A stretch of DNA of 53,903 bases from a virus. Under the pieces are notes generated by a model. That model had not been told where the DNA came from. It worked only from the letters and a program-made list of their open reading frames with translations, and made no database searches. The stretch lies in the IMG/VR virus record IMGVR_UViG_3300024346_000085, positions 1 to 53,903 of that record. The stretch is one strand, 5' to 3'. Each line of letters begins with the position of its first letter. Within the stretch, counting starts at the first letter, position 1. Positions 1 to 8,500 of this stretch are shown here, in pieces. Made by a program: the position numbers and the translations under genes.

Positions 1-96
1 ATCCTTAGCTGAAGATACTGTATTAATATCGTTTCCAAAGAAACTATAGTCTCCGTACCTGTCAAACTTTACGTCTTTATTTATTACTTGTCCCAT
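1..96 (-). CDS. Partial baseplate-region protein, possibly gp25-like wedge protein (5' end only)
   Basis: The first 32 codons of a gene run off the left edge of the window. The ATG at 96-94 follows the stop codon of the upstream gene by one base, and the reading frame stays open to position 1. The visible N-terminus begins MGQVINKDVKF and continues with a GDYSFFGNDINTV stretch. A Gly-Asp followed by an Asp-Ile-x-x-Val pattern near the N-terminus is typical of GPW/gp25-family baseplate wedge proteins, and the position directly downstream of hub and spike-type genes fits that family. Thirty-two residues are too few to decide; this is an inference from position and a weak pattern. It is too short to be picked up by a simple ORF length cutoff but is clearly a real start in the operon. 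Confidence 0.5.
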   Translation of the reverse strand, partial: MGQVINKDVKFDRYGDYSFFGNDINTVSSAKD

Positions 97-97
97 A

Positions 98-409
98 TTA
101 TATTGCCGATAAAACTATTGAAGCTGTTGATAGCATCGCACCAAGATTTTTTATTGGTGGATCAATTATAAACGTAGGCATTGGAGTAACTAAGGTAGAT
201 GGTATGCCTAGGAATAGTAGTGGATTAAATTTAAATATTCCACCAAATCGCATGCTTGTAAAAGGTGAGGAGAATGATATTGGGCCCTGAACAAAGTTTC
301 CGCCTTGTTCATCTACCACTAGAGACATTGGTCCTGATGCAATTCTTATATTAGTATCAGAAAACTCTGCATGACTTAATGAATTTATTGATGACTTTAT
401 TACTTTCAT
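98..409 (-). CDS. Small hypothetical baseplate-region protein
   Basis: This 103-residue protein is not recognised. Its ATG overlaps the stop codon of the upstream gene in an ATGA arrangement (406-409), so translation is probably coupled. The sequence is hydrophobic in its second half without a clean transmembrane helix, is rich in Phe, Pro, Ile and Gly around residues 38-90, and looks beta-prone (GGNFVQGPISF, GIFKFNPLLFLG). Its location between a probable OB-fold baseplate protein and a possible gp25-like gene suggests a baseplate or spike-tip component. No PAAR-type proline/glycine signature was found. The gene is certain from the operon structure; its function is unknown. Confidence 0.75.
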   Translation of the reverse strand: MKVIKSSINSLSHAEFSDTNIRIASGPMSLVVDEQGGNFVQGPISFSSPFTSMRFGGIFKFNPLLFLGIPSTLVTPMPTFIIDPPIKNLGAMLSTASIVLSAI

Positions 410-1101
410 TTACCCGAAAACACCTTTGCATGATAGTAGCACGTTTTAGTTCTTAGCTTAGTTCCTGGAACATTAGTTGATATAGATGCAGTGTCACTAA
501 TATCTTTAGTTCCTTTCTGATCTTGCTCTGTTTGATCAACCCAGGTAGATGTTCCAGCGCTTGTTAATCTAAAGCCTTTTGGCTTAACACTACCATATGT
601 TGATTCTGAAATGGTTGCTATTTGCTTATCAGTAAGATTATACTCTTTCTTAAGAAAGCTTTTAGAGGCATCTGATTTTAAACTTCTACTTGGATCTGCC
701 ATCCTTGCATTATATATCTGTTCTTTAGTTATTATACTAGGATCTAGATCACTTTGCTCCTTAAGAATGCAGCCTGATGGATGTCCAGCAACCATTTTAA
801 TTAAGACTCTTCTACCTATGTATGTGTCTGGATCAATTATAGACTGACTAAGATCTACATCTGATGGGATCTTTAATTCAGTAAGTGTTACTTCATCTTC
901 ACTAAGATTAGCTTCATTGCCAAATAGTGTACCATCAACCTTGATGGCATTGCCATTACTATCAACACCATCTACATTAGGTCTTCTAACTATTACAAAT
1001 AACTTATTACCTTCTGATGATACAGACTCTATTATACCTTCCTCATAGGAAGGTTGAAAGTATCTAATCTTTGCAATTTCTTCTTGCATAATTGATTTCA
1101 T
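406..1101 (-). CDS. Probable baseplate protein downstream of hub (gp5/gpV-position, OB-fold-like N-terminus)
   Basis: A 231-residue protein encoded four bases after the hub gene. The ATG at 1101 is preceded by AGGA about 13 bases upstream; a second Met at residue 5 is an alternative start. Residues about 18-110 read as alternating beta strands (GIIESVSSEGNKLFVIVRRP, then RRVLIKMVAGHPSGCIL), compatible with the OB-fold that opens gpV/gp5-type baseplate hub-spike proteins. The C-terminal half is polar, with a helical KSFLKKEYNLTDKQIATI segment followed by a Thr/Ser/Asp-rich tail. Position right after the hub supports a spike or hub-adaptor role. No lysozyme motif and no triple-stranded beta-helix repeats are visible, so a bona fide puncturing spike is not shown here. 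Confidence 0.55.
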   Translation of the reverse strand: MKSIMQEEIAKIRYFQPSYEEGIIESVSSEGNKLFVIVRRPNVDGVDSNGNAIKVDGTLFGNEANLSEDEVTLTELKIPSDVDLSQSIIDPDTYIGRRVLIKMVAGHPSGCILKEQSDLDPSIITKEQIYNARMADPSRSLKSDASKSFLKKEYNLTDKQIATISESTYGSVKPKGFRLTSAGTSTWVDQTEQDQKGTKDISDTASISTNVPGTKLRTKTCYYHAKVFSGK

Positions 1102-1104
1102 AAA

Positions 1105-4100
1105 CTATATCCTATCATTACTAGATGTCATAAACCTACTGATGACTGCTATGTTTTCTGCCGTACCTTTAATCTCTTCTCCTACTGACTCAAAGTATGA
1201 GTTTTCTTTAAATCCATTTATACCACCTAGGTATGGCATACCTTTTAATTGTAAGGGGTATATTCTTACTGGCTGTCTAGTTGATTCTATTTCCTCTAGC
1301 TTTGCAGTAAACAATCCTATTACAAGTCCTATGGCCCAACCAATAGGGCCTGCCATTCTTGCTAAACCTATTCCTAGTCTAGCAGCTGTGGTAGCAGTAT
1401 TTATAGCGGTAACACCTAGTAGTGCAACTCTGCTTGTACCAAAGGTTGCGGTTAATGCACCAGTAGCTTTTGTAGTTAAACTTGCAGCAGCAGCACCTCC
1501 CCTTAATGCAAGGTCTGCAGCCTTAAATACTCCGTTTGTTAGAAACTTTCTCATCTTATCACTCTTAGAAAGTAGAGAATATGCAGTACTCATTGTCACT
1601 GCTGTAAGACCTGCAGTAGTAGCTGTTGATAAAGCTGCCCCCACCGTATTCTGATAGTTTGTATCTACAGTACCTGGGCCGAACTCTTTACCTAAAATGT
1701 CATTAGATATATTTAGCATTAGCATAGACCTTAAGTATGTTGGGTCTGATTGGAATGATACTTCTGTTCTAACCTTTATCTCATCAACGGCCCTACCTGC
1801 TGCTATGAATAATGTACTAAATAACTTAGAGTAATCAAAATGAGCAGACTCACAATATAGGCCAGGAGTTATTTTAGTAACATATCCACCGTTAAGAGAG
1901 AACTCGTGTACACATTCTCTTATCTTAACTATACCTCTTAAAGATCTATACTCGTCATACAGACCAGCATAGTCTCCAGCTTTAATATTTGGATTACCTA
2001 TTACACATATCGTACCATCATACATCTTCTCTGCTTCTCTTCTTAGTCCTACTGATCCATACTTGTATGCCATATACTTACCATGTATACCAAGCATTGA
2101 AAACTCTCCTCGCCTATGAGCTGAAGGTTTTAGATTATCATCTATCTTCATTTCATAATAGTCGAAGTCTCCATCTTCTATTTTACTTTGATCACCATAA
2201 TATTGAACATTGAGTACTGTATTAAAATTGTCTGTTACTCTTAGGTTGTTTTCAATTATGTTATGGTCTGATGAGAATATATGAAAGTCACAAACTGGCT
2301 TAAATCTTTTACTTCTTAACTTTTTATAAAGTGTATTTTTATTCTGTGGACCAAATATATTTCTTAAGGTAGATGACTCAGCCATTATCCCATTGGCTAA
2401 ATCCCTATAGATATATAGCTGCTCTTTAATTCCAAAGAAGTATGAATGTCTATCTCCATATAGTACTGGCTTTGATAGTGTACCTGGATGTCTGTACTCC
2501 ATCTGCTTAAGCATATTCCATGGGGTACTTCTATATATAGGGAAATCGTAGGCTGCTTGTCTTCCTCCAAATATGTCGAATACTCCTGTTATGTTTGATT
2601 TAAATGTGTCTAACTTTAATGACTCACTAAATATGTTTGAGAACAGTCTTGTCTTAGCGCTATATGCAAACAGCCCAAATGGACTAATTGAACCTAGTGA
2701 TCTAGCTTCTGGGTCTGGGCCAGCCTGAAAAGGTAGATGCCATTTCATCGTACCGAAATGCTCTATTTCACTTGAGTATAATGCACTTGCTATAATTGAG
2801 TCAGTGTCTGCACTCATAAAAAAGTTATCATCGGATGGATCATCACCATGTTCATATGCTATTAACTCTCTACCAAAACCTTCAGCTTCAACTGTTAGCG
2901 TAGCCTCTCCACCTACCTGAGTTATTACACCATTAAAGATGGTCTCAAGCTCATTTGGATTGTTACCATAACCTGCCTTAACATGTAGTCTATTCCCAGG
3001 TCTTATTCTTATCTCGTTAACTGGGAACCTATTCTCACCAGTAGTGTTACTCAGTTCTGGATTCTTATTATCTTTATCTGCATTAAATGCAACATGATCA
3101 TCGGTATATACTGATCCAGGGTTGGCTATACTCATCTGTAGAACATCTACTGGATTATCATCAGAGTTTGTTCCAACTCTCAGTTCAGATATTCCCTTAA
3201 TCTCATAGTATGTATGCTTTCTTAATGATAAGGAATTTTTTAATTCTGTCTCATCTCCATCAACAAGAAAAACCTTCATTGCTGGGAATGCAAGATTTAA
3301 TCCATGCTCATATGAGTAAGCCATTCTCTTTGAATGAAATAAATTTAAGTCCTTGTCTCCGAATGGATCTACCTCTTCTTCTGTCTCCGACTTAAATACG
3401 TCTTTAAATGTATTACCTTCTTGCTCATCTATCTCAACACGTCCTGACATAAACATTGAAGCGCTCAGCTTTGATTTACTCATGTCAGAGTTATTAAGAT
3501 CGGGTGTTACATTCTTAAGGCTAAGCCCGACCTCTTCTCCGCCATTGCTAGCAGTTTTCTGAATGGCTTTACCTATGTCCTCTATTGTAAAGTCAATAGT
3601 ATCTATTTGATCTTTCATTAGGCTGGCGTTCATGTATCGCTCTTGTCTTATAAAAAAGAATGGAGGTATGTCTCTTGGGTCCTCAAACCCATACTCCTTA
3701 AGTGCTCCAGCATTAACTCCTAATCTATTGCCTATATACAGGTCATCAATAGCCTCACCATTAAAGTCTTCTACTATATTATTGTAGTTATTTTGTATTA
3801 GATCTACATACTTAACTGCTTGTGAACAGAACTTATTGCCGGCGTCAGCCATTCTCAGTATCTTATAGAACACTTGCTCCAAGGACCTATCTATCTTAAG
3901 TAAGTCATCACCTCGAAATCTACCAGTTGGATTAAGTCTTTCATCTAGTAGTCTAGTAGAGTTCCTAAAGTCTAATGGGTCTATCTGAGACATTGATCTC
4001 TGGAATGCATCTATTCTACTGCTTCTATCACGAGTGGTCCTTGCCCCTCTTCTTGTTTGTACTGTTGGGAACCTACTGTCGAATTCTGTCTTGGCCATTT

Positions 4101-5577
4101 CTTTTTCTTTACGGACAAGCTGTTGATTTAGATCTAGTAGAACATTGTATAACTGTTCAGCTTCTGAGTCGTAAATAAAGTCTCCTACTGCAGTGATACC
4201 AAATGTAGTTACTGCAAGAAAAGTATCTGCCTTCTCTTGTGCGGTTAATGATTTGTACCATTTTGTCTTTATAAACTCATCAGTAATGCTTTTAATAACC
4301 CGTATCATTATTGATGCTTGTATATCAACTTCTTTAGTTCCAGCGTTAGTGTACTTACTTCTATCCATAAGCTTTCTTACGTCTGATTCTTTTAATGAGT
4401 ATGCATATACATCCTTACCTTGATCGTATGCTGATGCCTGTATTGATTCTGAGTCTACTGCAAAGCCAAATGAAGGAAGTATAGATGTCAGTAAGCAGTC
4501 TACCTTTAATACATTATATGCATCGTATGCTCTGTTCTGCATATAGTTAACATCTATTTTAGATGTTGCATACTTCATAAATGTCACTGGACTTGTTGTG
4601 TCTGAATCCTTTTGATATGAACCAGTAGAATCAAGGCAGAAGTTTACCTGATATCTAGATGGACCTTTACCCATGTATTGTAATACCGGTAAGCTCCAAC
4701 CAGTTAATCTATGTACTGCAAAGTTATTAGACTTACTTACACTTATAACTTCTACTACTCTATTCGTTTCATTTAGATTCACCTTATTATTATCATTAAC
4801 TAAGGAGTTCCACCTAACCCATATGCTCATCTTATCCGAAGGGGTCTCTTTACTACCTTCAGCTATATTAGTGATACCACCAGGTGAAGTTACTATAATT
4901 TCTTCGAAGTCTGAATCTTCTGGAGGTTTTTCTGCTAGGATATCCGGATATCTTATGGCGAAGAATGAATTAGGCTTTTCACTTGAACCGTATTCATTAA
5001 CCTTAGAGAGTCTTTCTCTGATTTCTGGACCAAAATAAGATGCGAACATTTTAGATTGGAAAGGTGTCGATACACTTACTGGCACATACTCGATCTCTTC
5101 TTTAGCGCCACCGGTTAGAGTTTTACTTCTCTTCTTTCTCTCAGACACATCATAAAAACCAAACCCAGCGCAGAATGGAATGTAATTAAAATGTATTAGA
5201 TTAAGGTTAACTATTACCACGCCTTCTCTATTTGTTGTCTGGGTGAATGAATATTCCTGTATGCCAAATATCTGAAAACCATTAGTTGCCTTATAGCTAT
5301 TACCTATATAGGTCGACAGTCTATCTGATTCAATGAATGCAAATGGATACATATCAACCTGTGTTGCTAGGGTGACTAATCTTTCTACTTCAGTTGAATC
5401 TGATAGATCGAATGACAATGATATGTTATAAGAAGTTCTTGGGAATATACTTTTAGATGTGTATGTTGCATCATCTCTTATAAATTGTGCAGTCTTCAGG
5501 TTCCTATGTTGGATGACACTTATGTCATCTGGATTAACCTTTAGTTTTATATTGTTGATAATGAACTCTTCACTCAT
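1105..5577 (-). CDS. Giant baseplate hub protein (gp27/gpD-like core with extra N- and C-terminal regions)
   Basis: This 1490-residue protein is much longer than a normal baseplate hub (about 350-400 residues). Residues about 850-905 hold the classic hub signature: NEIRIRPGNRLHVKAGYG, then FNGVITQVGG, then LTVEAEGFGREL, as in gpD/gp27 late-control proteins. Around residues 1210-1265 there is a second hub-like stretch (AGDYAGLY, RGIVKIRECVHEF, GGYVTKITPGLY). The N-terminal 150 residues resemble phage tail/baseplate domains that fold as beta barrels (SYNISLSFDLSD and following). The C-terminus, about 1309-1425, is Ala/Gly/Thr-rich and ends in a membrane-like segment (GPIGWAIGLVIGLF), unusual for a hub. 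The start ATG shares its A with the upstream stop (TAATG), with AGGG ahead. It should sit at the tail tip, joining tube to spike. Confidence 0.75.
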   Translation of the reverse strand: MSEEFIINNIKLKVNPDDISVIQHRNLKTAQFIRDDATYTSKSIFPRTSYNISLSFDLSDSTEVERLVTLATQVDMYPFAFIESDRLSTYIGNSYKATNGFQIFGIQEYSFTQTTNREGVVIVNLNLIHFNYIPFCAGFGFYDVSERKKRSKTLTGGAKEEIEYVPVSVSTPFQSKMFASYFGPEIRERLSKVNEYGSSEKPNSFFAIRYPDILAEKPPEDSDFEEIIVTSPGGITNIAEGSKETPSDKMSIWVRWNSLVNDNNKVNLNETNRVVEVISVSKSNNFAVHRLTGWSLPVLQYMGKGPSRYQVNFCLDSTGSYQKDSDTTSPVTFMKYATSKIDVNYMQNRAYDAYNVLKVDCLLTSILPSFGFAVDSESIQASAYDQGKDVYAYSLKESDVRKLMDRSKYTNAGTKEVDIQASIMIRVIKSITDEFIKTKWYKSLTAQEKADTFLAVTTFGITAVGDFIYDSEAEQLYNVLLDLNQQLVRKEKEMAKTEFDSRFPTVQTRRGARTTRDRSSRIDAFQRSMSQIDPLDFRNSTRLLDERLNPTGRFRGDDLLKIDRSLEQVFYKILRMADAGNKFCSQAVKYVDLIQNNYNNIVEDFNGEAIDDLYIGNRLGVNAGALKEYGFEDPRDIPPFFFIRQERYMNASLMKDQIDTIDFTIEDIGKAIQKTASNGGEEVGLSLKNVTPDLNNSDMSKSKLSASMFMSGRVEIDEQEGNTFKDVFKSETEEEVDPFGDKDLNLFHSKRMAYSYEHGLNLAFPAMKVFLVDGDETELKNSLSLRKHTYYEIKGISELRVGTNSDDNPVDVLQMSIANPGSVYTDDHVAFNADKDNKNPELSNTTGENRFPVNEIRIRPGNRLHVKAGYGNNPNELETIFNGVITQVGGEATLTVEAEGFGRELIAYEHGDDPSDDNFFMSADTDSIIASALYSSEIEHFGTMKWHLPFQAGPDPEARSLGSISPFGLFAYSAKTRLFSNIFSESLKLDTFKSNITGVFDIFGGRQAAYDFPIYRSTPWNMLKQMEYRHPGTLSKPVLYGDRHSYFFGIKEQLYIYRDLANGIMAESSTLRNIFGPQNKNTLYKKLRSKRFKPVCDFHIFSSDHNIIENNLRVTDNFNTVLNVQYYGDQSKIEDGDFDYYEMKIDDNLKPSAHRRGEFSMLGIHGKYMAYKYGSVGLRREAEKMYDGTICVIGNPNIKAGDYAGLYDEYRSLRGIVKIRECVHEFSLNGGYVTKITPGLYCESAHFDYSKLFSTLFIAAGRAVDEIKVRTEVSFQSDPTYLRSMLMLNISNDILGKEFGPGTVDTNYQNTVGAALSTATTAGLTAVTMSTAYSLLSKSDKMRKFLTNGVFKAADLALRGGAAAASLTTKATGALTATFGTSRVALLGVTAINTATTAARLGIGLARMAGPIGWAIGLVIGLFTAKLEEIESTRQPVRIYPLQLKGMPYLGGINGFKENSYFESVGEEIKGTAENIAVISRFMTSSNDRI

Positions 5578-8500
5578 TAAAGTATCCCTGACCTATCCGT
5601 TATATTTATTTGTGCATTAGTAACCATATCACCATAGAGAACTCTATTTAGATTATTTCTCTGGACATTTTCTGCACTTGACTTAACAGAGGCTACAGCG
5701 TTGTAGTTGTCACCTTCTGTTTTATACTTCCTAGTATAAGCCTTTCTATCTCTTAGTGGCTCTAGTGGCCTTGGGCCACCACCAGTTGTTGGCTGTGTTG
5801 ATGAATGTTGTTCTGGAGCTCTAGTCCCAGAGAGCATAGCTATGGCTCCTAGTCCTAATGCGGCTGGCAATAACTTACTCTTATTCTTAGATGCAAAATC
5901 AACTATCCCCGACTTAACCTCATTATATACAGTTTTACTCTTATGGGCTAGGTTTTCCATAGCATCTTCAGATTCGATGGTTTCCGATAATGGACCAACT
6001 CCACCACCTTCCATTGTTGCAGTCTTTATTGCATCAACCATCTTCCTTATACCAGGTCTATCTTTGTCATAAACCTCTCCAGATATATCCATTAAAGACC
6101 AATTAGTTGATAGTTGCTTCTTGGTAGAGCTATTTGCATATGAGTTAATTAAATCTTCTCTCATTTGAGTATACTTACTAATAAGTTTATTATCACCAGA
6201 ACCCATTATCTTACCTCCAAGTGATTCATCTAAGAATCCCCTTAAGCTATTTCTGAATCCTTCATCTCCTCCATCTTTAGCTAGCCACTTATTTTGAGCT
6301 TCTAGTAATCCCTCGATGACTCCGTTTGGTTTCTCAAGAAACTTTAGTGTGTCTCTATGTTTAGACTTAAGCATATTTTCTGACAACGAGTGAGCTAGCT
6401 CTCTTGCCTGTATCTTTCTTTCTTCACTAAGACTGGAGTTGTTTATGGCCTCCTGAAAGTCTACTGATATTCCTGTGGCTAAAGGTGCTATTGGTTTTCT
6501 ATATCTACCCTTTAAGCCAGCGGCAGTATTATAGGCCCTAAGTTCATCTGGTGACTTTCCAACCATTGATACAGCCTTCTTCTCTGATCCTTTAGGACTA
6601 AGCTCTTTTACTACATCACTTATCTCCGATAGGGCCCTTACGACTCTTGAATTATTAGCCTTTAGTCTAGCCATTTTTTCTGGACTCATACCCTTTATAG
6701 GTAGAACTCTTATTGGGTCACCATCAAAATCCATAGCTGCATTTATTGACATGAATGCTTTTTTTTCATTTGCCATGTTTGCAAAATGTATTGAATCTTT
6801 ACCACCCCTAATTGAATCGTCAATTAACATCTCAGATGCAATTGATGTACCTGGACCCTGTACTGGCTCTCTTGATGTTTGGTTCATAAACGGTAAGCCA
6901 TTGGCAAGCATAATTTTACTTATACCTTTTACTCCTTTCTTGTTAACATCTTCAATAGTAAAATCTTGGCCTTCTATCATACCTGCATCCTTAAGAAAAT
7001 TTAATGCATTATTCCTACTCATAAAGTGTGCTGAGTTTGCATTACCTCCAACCAGATCTACATATCTCTGTGCCATACCACCTGCTGGTTTAGCCCATTG
7101 TATTTTAGATCCTATCGCTTCTAGTTTAGTTGCTTTCTTCGCAAGCCTAGGTCCAATCTTTTGATAGGTCTTAGATAAGTCTTCGGCAGCCTTATTGTAT
7201 TGCTCCCTTAACGGTCTTACTAGATCTTCATGTTTACCAGATGCATCTCTTAGACTTAAGTCAGCTACCATTAGCGCAGCACGCTTCTTGTCTAGAGTCT
7301 TAACAACATCTTCTCCACCTATATTTAAGGTACCAGCATAACCAGTATCTGCTAATGCAATAGGTATAGACTTCATTCCTAATATTTCTTCTGATAGATT
7401 ATATGTGGCGTGTTGCTTTCCTGGTTGTAATTTTGCCCCAGCCTTCTCTAGTATGCCAGCTCTAAGACTAGTATCTTTATTTAATATATCTGATAAAGAA
7501 TTTGGTGACTTTAGTTTATTAGGATCTATGCTTCCTGATTCTGTAGAGTCAATCAGCATCTGGACTTCCATTACTGCTGCCTGATTTACCTTACCCATGC
7601 TCCTGATATCTTCTTTACTTAATCCATCCATCATAAGCTTTGATTGTTCAAGCCAAGATATGGAACCAGTATTGCCTGCACCACTTATTGCTGGACCAAC
7701 ATTGGCTGTAACTGTAGTATTGGAGAATACATTCTTATCTTTATATGCTTCAGATATTATATTCTTAAGTGTAGGCATATTTATTTGTGCACCAGGAGAG
7801 CTCATAGCACCCTTTATAGCCTCTAGTTGAGCTAACCTATCTACTTGTCCAGTTCTAGTTAAGTGCTCACCAGCGGTCTGCCAGACGTCTGCATTACCTT
7901 TATTATCAGTTACTGCCATCATAAGTCTAGCTATGTTAGCTTTCTCATTTCTACTATTAGATGCCATAAATTCTTTAACGTAATTGTCTTGACCTATGCC
8001 ACCATATTTCTTTGCAAAATCATTGTCATTATATCTACCTGCAAGTATTTCTTGTATGTCTCCTAAGCCAGAATCTTCTGCACGAGATATCATAAATGAC
8101 TTACCTACAAGGTCATACTTTTTCATGTAGCTATCGTATCCCTTCTCTAGATGCTTATCTAGATCATCAAATAGCATGCTCTTTCCTAAGAAAGAAACCT
8201 TGCTGCCATCCTTATTTAGTCTTAACTTACCTTCTGACTCAAGTGCTGACATAATCGCTATCTTGCTAAATGTTCTCTCATCTACAACTGTGCCACCTGA
8301 CTTGGATGCTGTGCCGAATACCTTAACGATATCATTTTCTCCTGGCATGTAGATTCCTTTACCAGACAACTCTATTCCTTCAGGTGTATTCTTAATGCTA
8401 TCTATGTATGCGAATGAATGCTGCTTACCAAGCTTGAGTGGAGCACCATCTCCATCATAACCATATATTCCCTGATCAAGTTTAAAGCCTTCACCACTAT

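Noticed and set aside
6751-7164. Plus-strand 137-residue open frame opposite the DFDGD protein
   Set aside because: It lies entirely inside a well-supported minus-strand gene, has hydrophobic shadow composition and no ribosome site or neighbours.
7640-8066. Possible RdRP-like first-barrel motif (GKSFMISRAEDSGLGDIQ) in the DFDGD protein, near residue 690-710
   Set aside because: It is about 450 residues from the DFDGD motif, too far for the usual barrel spacing, and the resemblance is weak, so I did not use it as support.
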